From Rhodospirillales bacterium (GTDB lineage Bacteria > Pseudomonadota > Alphaproteobacteria > Rhodospirillales > WMHbin7), in the NCBI GenBank assembly GCA_016214125.1, contig JACRPC010000041.1:62001-126000 (forward strand): 64,000 nucleotides of DNA. The letters run 5' to 3'. Positions 1 to 5,986 of the stretch are shown piece by piece. Made by a program: the position numbers and the translations under genes. Position 1 is the first letter of the stretch. Each line of letters begins with the position of its first letter. The notes beneath the pieces were generated by a model. The model did no database searches. It was given only the letters and a program-made list of their open reading frames with translations, and was not told the origin of the DNA.

Positions 1-400
1 TGGCCTCGCTGGCCGCCAGGCCTTCGGCGACCACGATGCAGGCGTCGTTGCCCGACTGGACGATGATGCCGCGCAAGAGGTCTTCCACCCGCACCCGGTC
101 GCCCACCTTGACGAACATTTTCGAGCCGCCCATCCGCCAGGCCTTCTCGCTCACCGCCAGCGTGTCGTCGAGCGACAGGCTGCCCTCCTTCAGGCGCTGG
201 AAGACCATGTAGATGGTCATCATCTTGCTCATCGACGAGGGCGGCATCAACTCGTCGGCATTCTTCTCCATCAGCACGGTTCCGGTGCGGTAATCGATCA
301 GCAGCGCCTGTTTGGCGTTGCTGTCGATCGCCTGGGCCGGCGGGACAAACCCAAGGCTCGCCAACACCAGCGAGACGGCCAACAGAAGCTTACGCATCAT
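1..400 (-). CDS. D-alanyl-D-alanine carboxypeptidase, peptidase S11 (C-terminal part outside window)
   Basis: Penicillin-binding carboxypeptidase that trims the terminal D-Ala of peptidoglycan pentapeptides in the periplasm. I translated the minus strand from tandem ATG codons at 400/397 to the window edge (133 residues). Residues 1-24 form a signal peptide ending in PPAQA. The SxxK catalytic tetrad SMSK is at about residues 56-59, and the second active-site motif SGN at 116-118, with the spacing expected of the S11 (DacA/DacC/DacF) family. The KTG motif and C-terminal anchor lie beyond position 1. It is followed on the same strand, upstream, by rlpA and mltB, so this is a cell-wall gene group. 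Which DacA-type paralogue it is cannot be told from this half. Confidence 0.9.
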   Translation of the reverse strand, partial: MMRKLLLAVSLVLASLGFVPPAQAIDSNAKQALLIDYRTGTVLMEKNADELMPPSSMSKMMTIYMVFQRLKEGSLSLDDTLAVSEKAWRMGGSKMFVKVGDRVRVEDLLRGIIVQSGNDACIVVAEGLAASEA

Positions 401-438
401 GAGAGGCGATCCATGAAAGAGGGCCATGAAAAAGGGAC

Positions 439-1425
439 TCAATCGACAACCGTGCGCGCGTCGGGATAGCCCGAGCGCAGCACCAGATCGAGGACGCGGT
501 CGGCCTCTTCAACAGACGCCAAGGGGCCGATGCGGACACGGAACAGTTCCTGCTGCCCCACCATCACCGAAGTCACTTTGGCCGGGCCGATCGGTGACAC
601 ACCGGCGCGCACCCGGTTGGCGTTGTCGAAGCGGGCGTAGGCGCCGGCCTGGACGAACAGGTTCGAGGGCTTGACCGCTTCCATCTGCACGGTCTGGGTC
701 TTGAGGTCGGCCGGCACGGTGGCGTGGTTGTTGTTCGTCGGACGGCTGGGCGCGCTGGCCGAAACGGGCGTCACCTGGCGGTTGCCGGAACCGGGATTGG
801 ATTTGCTGCCTTGGGGCGCCGGCAGGCTTTCCGCCTGCACGCTCTCGCGTGGTGCGCTCGCCACCTTGGTTTCGTCGGGCAAGGCTTGGCCCTTCAGCTC
901 GGCCGCCAGCTTGCGGCTTTCCTCGGCCAGGATCTGGACGCGGACCTTGGCGGTGCCCTGGCGATCGATGCCGAGAAGCTGGGCGGAACGGCGCGACAGA
1001 TCGATGATGCGCCCGTTGGCGTAAGGCCCGCGATCGTTGATCCGCACCACCAGGGCACGACCGTTTTCGAGATTGGTGACGCGGACCAGACTGGGCATCG
1101 GCAGCGTGCGATGGGCGGCAGTGACGTCGTTCATGTCGTATGACTCGCCGTTCGCGGTGTTCTTGCCGTGGAAGCCCGGCCCGTACCAAGAGGCGATGCC
1201 GGTCTCGTCGTAATCGTAATCCTCGGCCGGATAGTACCAGACGCCATTGATCTGATAGGCGTTGCCGACCTTGTAGGTGGTCGAGGGTTTGGCGGCGGGC
1301 GAAGCGTCGGGCAGTTGCTTGGCGGCATGGATGACAAGCTTCGATTCCGCACAGGCCGACAGCCCAAGCGCCAGCGCCGCCAGCGCCAATCCGCGTGCCG
1401 TTCCGGAAATCCTCGATGCCACCAT
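439..1425 (-). CDS. rlpA: RlpA-family septal ring lytic transglycosylase (lipoprotein, SPOR domain)
   Basis: Lytic transglycosylase acting on denuded glycan strands at the septum. From ATG at 1425 the protein has 328 residues: a lipoprotein signal with lipobox LSAC (Cys about residue 25), a double-psi beta-barrel domain from about 76 to 165 with the hallmark stretches GIASWYGPGFHGKNTANGE and NDRGPYANGR, a low-complexity linker, and a C-terminal SPOR domain (about 255-328, starting NLFVQAGAY) that binds denuded peptidoglycan. The frame stays open to a TTG at 1494, which would overlap mltB; I prefer 1425 because the lipoprotein signal then begins at the N-terminus. Downstream of mltB and upstream of the carboxypeptidase, all on the minus strand. 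Confidence 0.9.
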   Translation of the reverse strand: MVASRISGTARGLALAALALGLSACAESKLVIHAAKQLPDASPAAKPSTTYKVGNAYQINGVWYYPAEDYDYDETGIASWYGPGFHGKNTANGESYDMNDVTAAHRTLPMPSLVRVTNLENGRALVVRINDRGPYANGRIIDLSRRSAQLLGIDRQGTAKVRVQILAEESRKLAAELKGQALPDETKVASAPRESVQAESLPAPQGSKSNPGSGNRQVTPVSASAPSRPTNNNHATVPADLKTQTVQMEAVKPSNLFVQAGAYARFDNANRVRAGVSPIGPAKVTSVMVGQQELFRVRIGPLASVEEADRVLDLVLRSGYPDARTVVD

Positions 1426-1468
1426 CCTTGGTAGGTTCAAACCCGTCGTCCTAAGCAGATATGGTAGT

Positions 1469-2548
1469 TTACTTGGCGCCGATGCGATCGGCAAGAGAGC
1501 CGGCGGCCAAGGCGAAGAAATGGGAGCGGTTCCATTTCATGATGATCCGGTAATTGTCATTGACCAGGAAAGCCGCCCCCCCCGGCCCTTCGGGCAGGAC
1601 CAGCGAGGCGTTCAGATCCTTGCCGGCGACCGGCTTGCCGTTTTGCAGGGTAATGCCCCGCTTGGCCCAGGCGCTCATCGGCAGCTTGGTCTCCAAATCG
1701 GTCTTGGCCTCGGCGAAGCCCTCGGCCGGCAGGCGAACCTCGCGGCCCCAATTCTCCTCGGCCCGCCAGCCCGATTTCGAAAGGTAATTGGCGGCCGAGG
1801 CAAGGGCGTCGGCGGTCGAGCCCCAAAGGTCGCGCTTGCCATCGCCATCCCAATCCTCGGCGTAGCGCAGGAAGCTTGACGGCATGAACTGCACCTGACC
1901 CATCGCTCCGGCCCAGGAGCCGATCATGGTCTTGGGCGTCACATGGCCGCCATCGAGGATGCGCAGCGCATCGAGCAGCTCGCCCTTGAAGAAGGCCGAG
2001 CGCCGTCCGTCATAGGCCAAGGTCGCCAGAGCCGGCACGACGCGAAACCCGCCGGTGACGCGGCCGAAATCGGTCTCGATGCCCCACAGCGCCACCACGA
2101 AGCGGGCCGGCACGCCGTACTTCTTGGCCACGGCATCGAGGAGCGCCTTGTGCTCCTTGTATTTGAGGCGCCCCTTCTCGACCCGAGAGCCGGGCGCCAC
2201 CCGGTCCATGTATTGGCGGTAGGTGAGCTTGAATTCCGGCTGCGCCCGGTCGAGTTCGAGAACCCGGGGAATGGGCTTCACGTCCGAAAGCGCCGCCTCG
2301 ATGGTCGGCTGCCCGATGCCCTTGGCGCGCGCCTCCTCGCGCAAGGCGGCCAGCCAGGCCAGGAATTCCGGCTTGGGTGGCTCCTCCTCGGGGCCTTCGG
2401 CCTTGGCCGGCGGCGGAGACGGCTCGGCCGCCGGGGCCGGGGCCGGCACCGCGGGGGGCGGCTTCTCGACCTCGGCCACATCCGAAGTGCAGGCCGCCGC
2501 CAGGAGGACCGCCACCAGACCGAAGCGCCAGAATCCCGTCACGCCCAT
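1469..2548 (-). CDS. mltB: MltB-family membrane-bound lytic murein transglycosylase
   Basis: Cleaves the glycan backbone of peptidoglycan to give 1,6-anhydromuropeptides. It has 359 residues; the N-terminus is a lipoprotein signal with lipobox AAAC (Cys20), followed by a Pro/Ala/Glu-rich linker to about residue 58. The catalytic domain contains ALWGIETDFGR with the presumed catalytic Glu near residue 158, and the family stretch SWAGAMGQVQFMPSSFLRYA. The downstream DGDGKRDLW segment matches the EF-hand-like calcium site of MltB/Slt35. Length fits the family. The stop lies 43 bp inside the open frame of rlpA but before its preferred start. Confidence 0.92.
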   Translation of the reverse strand: MGVTGFWRFGLVAVLLAAACTSDVAEVEKPPPAVPAPAPAAEPSPPPAKAEGPEEEPPKPEFLAWLAALREEARAKGIGQPTIEAALSDVKPIPRVLELDRAQPEFKLTYRQYMDRVAPGSRVEKGRLKYKEHKALLDAVAKKYGVPARFVVALWGIETDFGRVTGGFRVVPALATLAYDGRRSAFFKGELLDALRILDGGHVTPKTMIGSWAGAMGQVQFMPSSFLRYAEDWDGDGKRDLWGSTADALASAANYLSKSGWRAEENWGREVRLPAEGFAEAKTDLETKLPMSAWAKRGITLQNGKPVAGKDLNASLVLPEGPGGAAFLVNDNYRIIMKWNRSHFFALAAGSLADRIGAK

Positions 2549-2602
2549 AACGCCGTCAACCTCTTAAGCTTCGACATCTTGTGGCACAAACCGACCCCAC
2601 CC

Positions 2603-3394
2603 TCAAGGGGCGGGAAAGACCGCGTCGGTCCGGCCCATCGAATAATAGCTGATCAGCCCCAGCCATTCATGCACCGGCCCCAGGATCGAGACCAGCCCTC
2701 CGCCGACATCGAAACGCGGCGACCAATCGCCCTGGCCGTCGGTCTGATAATCGACCGGATAGGCGATCACCGTCCAGCCCGCCTGGCGGAAACAGCCGAC
2801 CGCCCGGGGCATATGGAAGGCCGAGGTGATGAGGACCCAATTCTCGCCCGCCTTCGGGGCCGCCAGATCTTTGGTGAAGGCGGCGTTCTCGAACGTGTTG
2901 CGCGAGCGGTCCTCGAAGAGCACCCGGGCGGTGGGAAAGCCGATCTCGTCCAAAAGACGGCGCAGCGCGGCGGCCTCCTTGGCCTCGGGATAAAGCGGGC
3001 TTCCGGCCCCCCCCGAGAAGACCAGCTTGGCCTCGGGGTACCGGTGTGCCAGTTCGAGGAAGGCGGTGAGCCGGTCGGCCGATCCGCCCAGCGCCACCTG
3101 GTCGCGGCGGCGCGAAAGCTCGGGATCGACGAAGCCGCCCAAGAGGACGATGCCATCGAGGCGCGCCGGCAAGGCGCGAGCCATCGGGAAGCGGTCTTCG
3201 AGGGGCGCCACCAGCCATTTGCCGATCGGCAGCACCGCCAGAACCGCCATCACGCCCAGCACGAAGCCGATGATCACAATGGCCGGGCGCTGGCGGCGAA
3301 GGATCAGCAGCCCCAGCCCCAGGAGGAGCAGGAAAAAAAGAAGGTTGCCGGGTTGAACCAGCAACCAGAGGATTTTCGAGAGAACGTGGCTCAT
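2603..3394 (-). CDS. YdcF/DUF218-family membrane protein (ElyC/SanA-like)
   Basis: It has 263 residues with two N-terminal membrane segments (about 8-32 and 38-58) and then a DUF218 domain. Family signatures are visible: GIVLLGG, LVFSGGAG, the run EDRSRNTFENA, and LITSAFHMPRAVGCFRQAGW. Members such as E. coli ElyC influence envelope and peptidoglycan precursor metabolism, and the gene sits beside mltB and rlpA, so an envelope role is plausible; the enzymatic activity of the family is not settled. A 54-bp gap separates it from mltB on the same strand. Confidence 0.85.
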   Translation of the reverse strand: MSHVLSKILWLLVQPGNLLFFLLLLGLGLLILRRQRPAIVIIGFVLGVMAVLAVLPIGKWLVAPLEDRFPMARALPARLDGIVLLGGFVDPELSRRRDQVALGGSADRLTAFLELAHRYPEAKLVFSGGAGSPLYPEAKEAAALRRLLDEIGFPTARVLFEDRSRNTFENAAFTKDLAAPKAGENWVLITSAFHMPRAVGCFRQAGWTVIAYPVDYQTDGQGDWSPRFDVGGGLVSILGPVHEWLGLISYYSMGRTDAVFPAP

Positions 3395-3438
3395 CGCCGG
3401 CGGTTTGGTGATGCCGGCCCGGGCCGACTGATCTTGGG

Positions 3439-3460
3439 CCGCCGGCTTTCAGACCGGCGG
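3439..3460 (-). terminator. GC hairpin after the 46-aa peptide gene
   Basis: CCGCCGG, an 8-nt loop, CCGGCGG. It lies 17 nt past the stop of the small secreted peptide and before the YdcF gene. There is no T-run, so it is a weak terminator candidate or an mRNA-stabilising hairpin. Confidence 0.35.
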
Positions 3461-3476
3461 AAACTCGAAAGCGCGA

Positions 3477-3617
3477 TCAGCCCTTGTCGGAGGGCGGCGG
3501 CGCGCTGGTGGTGGTGGGCGCCGAAACGGCCTTCACATGGCCGGGGCAATCGGCCAGAGCCGTGCCGGCGATGGAGAGGACGAAGGCTGCGACAAGAGCA
3601 GATGCCAGAAGCTTCAT
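3477..3617 (-). CDS. small secreted peptide (46 aa) with CPGHVKA motif
   Basis: Short minus-strand ORF: ATG at 3617 preceded by a strong AAGGAGG ribosome site. The 46 residues comprise a clear Sec signal peptide (residues 2-22, ending GTALA) and a short mature part beginning DCPGHVKAVSAP, then a Thr/Ser/Pro-rich tail. The CPxHVKA element is shared with the small secreted protein at 32578-32823 (CPKHVKAID), so it is probably a shortened paralogue. Function unknown; the single Cys could allow metal or thiol chemistry but that is speculation. It sits between an AT-rich upstream region with promoter-like boxes and the YdcF gene. Confidence 0.6.
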   Translation of the reverse strand: MKLLASALVAAFVLSIAGTALADCPGHVKAVSAPTTTSAPPPSDKG

Positions 3618-4228
3618 GAGTCCCTCCTTACGGAAAACGGGATAAGGGATCATATAGCATGCCGGGCGGTTCCGACAAGATGGAGCCCCGCCGATTTGTC
3701 GCCCAAGCCGGCGGCGCCCGCCCGTGCTCGATCGGAGCCAGATTGGGCCCGGAATCGACCGTTCAGGCGTCGATGCGAGCCCGATCGGCGCCGCTTTGAC
3801 TCAGGTAACTACTTGATTTTACAAAAAATACACCAATTTTCGGGCATTTTATTTAGCATTTTTACCCATAGCGCGATGATTTCACAGGCGGATTTTGAGT
3901 CATTTGCAAATCGCTCGCAAAACCCACCAAAAAAGCCACTCCGAGGGCCAAAAAAACGACCAAACGATTGATTTTTAATATGTATTACGCCGCTATTGCC
4001 AATAGCGACCCGAAATAAGTTTCCTATTTGTACAGATATTTGGTTTTTTGTCAAGTAAAATATCGTGATGTTCGCTTTTGTCAAACGTGGCCGCCCGGCG
4101 ACCCGCCCACGGTCCCTCGCCCACGGCCCGAGAAGCCCCAGCCTCCTTCCGCAGCACGGCCTGCACTTTTTTCTTCGCGCTCTGTATCCCCGCCTTGCCG
4201 CTTGCTATTCTGCCGCCCGCCCAAGGAT
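3618..4228. other. 611-bp intergenic region, AT-rich core about 3800-4085
   Basis: No convincing gene. The middle is markedly AT-rich against the GC-rich surroundings. It holds a perfect 7-bp inverted repeat CGCTATT-GCC-AATAGCG (3991-4007) and two TTGACA boxes on the minus strand (4084-4079 and 4054-4049). A 91-codon minus-strand frame (3809-4084) starts with a TTG inside one TTGACA box and has no family features, so I do not call it a gene. Confidence 0.6.
4027..4054 (-). promoter_or_regulatory. possible minus-strand sigma70-type promoter
   Basis: Read on the minus strand: TTGACA (4054-4049), 16 bp, TACAAA (4032-4027). The next minus-strand gene is the 46-aa peptide at 3617, giving a leader of about 400 nt. 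Supported only by box match and AT-rich context. Confidence 0.3.
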
Positions 4229-4318
4229 GGATGGGTGGCCGAGCGGTTGAAGGCACCGGTCTTGAAAACCGGCAGGGGTGCAAGCTCCTCGTGGGTTCGA
4301 ATCCCACCCCATCCGCCA
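4229..4318 (+). tRNA. tRNA-Ser (anticodon TGA)
   Basis: Complete class II tRNA of 90 nt with encoded CCA. The acceptor stem GGATGGG pairs with CCCATCC; the D-arm begins GCCGAGCGG. The anticodon stem CCGGT/ACCGG encloses loop CTTGAAA, with anticodon TGA at 4263-4265, reading UCA. A long variable arm (about CAGGGGTGCAAGCTCCTC) and a T-arm GTGGG-TTCGAAT-CCCAC follow. The last 18 nt of the gene are repeated at 4492-4509. Confidence 0.97.
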
Positions 4319-4356
4319 ACAACCAAGGTCCCCCTTAGGGGCCCTTGGTTGTTGGC
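4315..4356 (+). terminator. long perfect hairpin abutting the tRNA 3' end
   Basis: GCCAACAACCAAGG (4315-4328) pairs perfectly with CCTTGGTTGTTGGC (4343-4356), with a further CCCC/GGGG inside. The stem includes the tRNA's own terminal GCCA. There is no T-run; it may act as a processing or termination structure for the tRNA transcript. Confidence 0.45.
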
Positions 4357-4464
4357 GCAGGGCGTGGCGTGGACGGAACCACCGGTTCGGCGAGCCGGCA
4401 AGAGCCGGCGAGCGACGCCGACGCGCAAGCGAGGCGGTCCGAGGGTCCGTAGGCCCGAGGATGA

Positions 4465-4487
4465 AAAATCCGCCTTGGGCGGATTTT
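4465..4487. terminator. bidirectional rho-independent-type terminator
   Basis: AAAATCCGCC-TTG-GGCGGATTTT: a 10-bp stem with A-run on one side and T-run on the other, just before the second copy of the tRNA 3' end. Likely the real terminator of the tRNA-Ser transcript. Confidence 0.6.
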
Positions 4488-4509
4488 CACCATCCCACCC
4501 CATCCGCCA

Positions 4510-4717
4510 TCGACCAGGGTGTCCGGCCCGGAGACATGGGTAACGGACTGTACCTAAGACATGGGTGACACCCCTTTGCCGAAGGGGTTGCGAAGGGCGG
4601 GCATAGGCCTTCGGTCGAGACCAAGGCATCCAAGATTCCAATCAAGAAACGCCGCTCATCCGCTTTGATTCGGTGCAATCAATGCTTACACTTCGAACAA
4701 AGCTTCGGAGGGTCAAA
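4510..4717. other. spacer with tandem AGACATGGGTRAC motif, possible IS end remnant
   Basis: AGACATGGGTAAC (4532-4544) is repeated as AGACATGGGTGAC (4557-4569), 25 bp apart, with GTGTCCGG just before. This resembles terminal sequences near some transposase genes, but no transposase is present. Nothing else recognised. Confidence 0.3.
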
Positions 4718-4888
4718 ATGGCCAGCATCACGATTCGCAATCTCGCCGCAGCCATCCGGGCCCGCGTAGCGCCTCTTGACGGCATCGATCTTGTCTTGGC
4801 GGCGCGTGAACCGATGCGCGAGCCGCACGCATGTTTCGTGACGGCCGCCTTCGGCGACCTCCTCAGCATGAGGAAAGCGAGAATTTAG
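4718..4888 (+). pseudogene. antitoxin-like remnant (FitA/VapB-type N-terminus with unrelated tail)
   Basis: A 56-codon ORF with a good GGAGGG ribosome site ending 4 nt before ATG at 4718. The first 17 residues (MASITIRNLAAAIRARV) match the ribbon-helix-helix N-terminus of FitA-like antitoxins, but the remainder is not antitoxin: it runs into what looks like a palindromic intergenic repeat (about 4830-4885) and stops. No PIN-domain toxin follows. I read it as a decayed toxin-antitoxin locus fused to repeat DNA; a functional short RHH peptide is a less likely alternative. Confidence 0.45.
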
Positions 4889-4910
4889 GTTCATCCTCCG
4901 CCCGAGGAGG
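4826..4910. repeat. palindromic intergenic repeat fragment
   Basis: On the minus strand the segment reads CCTCATGCTGAGGAGGTCGC then CGAAGGCGGCC..., with an internal GGTCGCC/GGCGGCC near-palindrome. Similar CTCATxCTGAGGAG repeats are scattered between genes of many alphaproteobacteria (from memory, not searched). It overlaps the tail of the antitoxin remnant. Confidence 0.35.
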
Positions 4911-4982
4911 ACCGCAGGTCCGGCGTGAAGGGTGGGGAACGTTGGGAGAAGTCCCCACAGCCGCTCGCCAAAACGACAAGCC

Positions 4983-5043
4983 AACCACGAAGACACAAAG
5001 ACACGAAGATCCCGCATCTTGGTGCCTTGGTGTCTTGGTGGTT
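4983..5043. repeat. imperfect inverted repeat of ACGAAGACAC type
   Basis: Left arm AACCACGAAGACACAAAGAC (continuing ACGAAGAT) pairs imperfectly with the right arm ATCTTGGTGCCTTGGTGTCT (continuing TGGTGGTT). Each arm is itself built from 8-9 bp GAAGACACA/CTTGGTGTC units. It is a non-coding dispersed-repeat type between the relic zone and the glycosyltransferase. Confidence 0.6.
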
Positions 5044-5117
5044 CCGTCTTTCCTGAACATCATCGGCGCTAGCTGGTGTGTTAGGCCGGTTGCGGAAATA
5101 GTCTCGATGCCCGTCCT

Positions 5118-5831
5118 CTATCGCGGCGGCGGGGGAAGGTCGGCCAGATGCGCGGTGGCATCGTGGTACTGAACGACATGGTTGGGCTGGGCGTAGAATT
5201 CCGTCACCGCCTCGATGTAGGCCGGCGGATCGGCATAGTGATGCCAAATCTTCAAGGGGCCGAAGAAGCTTTTCTGCCATTGGGGGCGGAAGTTCCAATT
5301 GCAGGGCAGCACGAAGGGATTGACGCCCGTCCGTTCGAGGGCGGCGGCAAAGCTGCCCTGATCGTTCGCCGGCATGATTTTGACCTCGCCGCCCTGGGTG
5401 TAGAGGATGCTGGCATCCAGGCTTTGCGCGCCATCCTTCCAGGCGTCGAACAGGGGCTCGGCCGCCCGGGTGAAAAAGATCACTCCGGTGTTGTATTCGA
5501 TCTCGTCGCCGCGAAAAATCTTGTGATAGCGGCGCGCCCAGGGGTTTTCGCAAATCGAAAGCGCGACGCCGTATCGGGCCGCCTTTTCGAAGCCGAAATC
5601 CAAGCGCCCCAACACCACCGTGTCGGCATCGAGATAAAGCGTTTCCTCGAAGGGCGAGCGATCGAACATGCGCGCCTTTTCCAGAAGCGCGTGCGGGCCG
5701 GGGGCGGCGCCGTCGATTTCGATGATCCGATGCGAAAGTTCCGGATGATGGCGCGCGGTCGAGCGCAGCAGCCGATCCAGGGGCAGCTTGCCCTTGTCGC
5801 CCCAAACGATCGTGATGATCCCACGCGTCAT
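5118..5831 (-). CDS. putative glycosyltransferase, GT-A fold with DxD motif
   Basis: It has 237 residues and no signal peptide. The N-terminus RGIITIVWGD and the motif LYLDADTVVLG (DxD at about residues 68-70) are those of GT8/GT-A nucleotide-sugar transferases, where DxD binds the metal-sugar nucleotide. Later IEYNTGVIFF and the C-terminal VVQYHDATAHL resemble acceptor/base-contacting parts of this fold. Acceptor and donor are unknown. It stands alone on the minus strand between the repeat zone and the sensor kinase gene, with no polysaccharide operon in sight. Confidence 0.75.
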   Translation of the reverse strand: MTRGIITIVWGDKGKLPLDRLLRSTARHHPELSHRIIEIDGAAPGPHALLEKARMFDRSPFEETLYLDADTVVLGRLDFGFEKAARYGVALSICENPWARRYHKIFRGDEIEYNTGVIFFTRAAEPLFDAWKDGAQSLDASILYTQGGEVKIMPANDQGSFAAALERTGVNPFVLPCNWNFRPQWQKSFFGPLKIWHHYADPPAYIEAVTEFYAQPNHVVQYHDATAHLADLPPPPR

Positions 5832-5986
5832 CCGTTCACCTTCCTGCTTGGGCGTTCATTACGCCGCCCGTTCCAGACCAGACCCTGCCTTCTTGGGAGT
5901 ATTGGCCCCGCCCCCCGTGGCTTGGCAAGAAAATCATCGCCTGCGGGATGGCGCGGGCTTGGCCGCGCCGCCAGCCATTCGCCCCT

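Larger units (their letters stand above)
4301..4509 (+). repeat. direct repeat of the tRNA-Ser 3' end flanking about 170 bp
   Basis: The 18-nt sequence ATCCCACCCCATCCGCCA (4301-4318, the tRNA 3' end) recurs exactly at 4492-4509. Such duplications of tRNA 3' ends are the usual footprint of site-specific integration (attL/attR). Here only about 170 bp lies between, with two hairpins and no gene, so it would be a remnant or a very small element. Confidence 0.55.

Noticed and set aside
1943-3619. 558-codon plus-strand frame over mltB and the YdcF gene
   Set aside because: Antisense shadow of well-supported genes; composition is Arg/Gly/His-rich with no domain.
3809-4084. 91-codon minus-strand frame in the AT-rich spacer
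   Set aside because: Its start is a TTG inside a TTGACA box, codons follow local AT content, and no domain or homology signal is visible.
4718-4888. Working toxin-antitoxin pair
   Set aside because: Only the first 17 residues resemble an antitoxin and no toxin gene follows.
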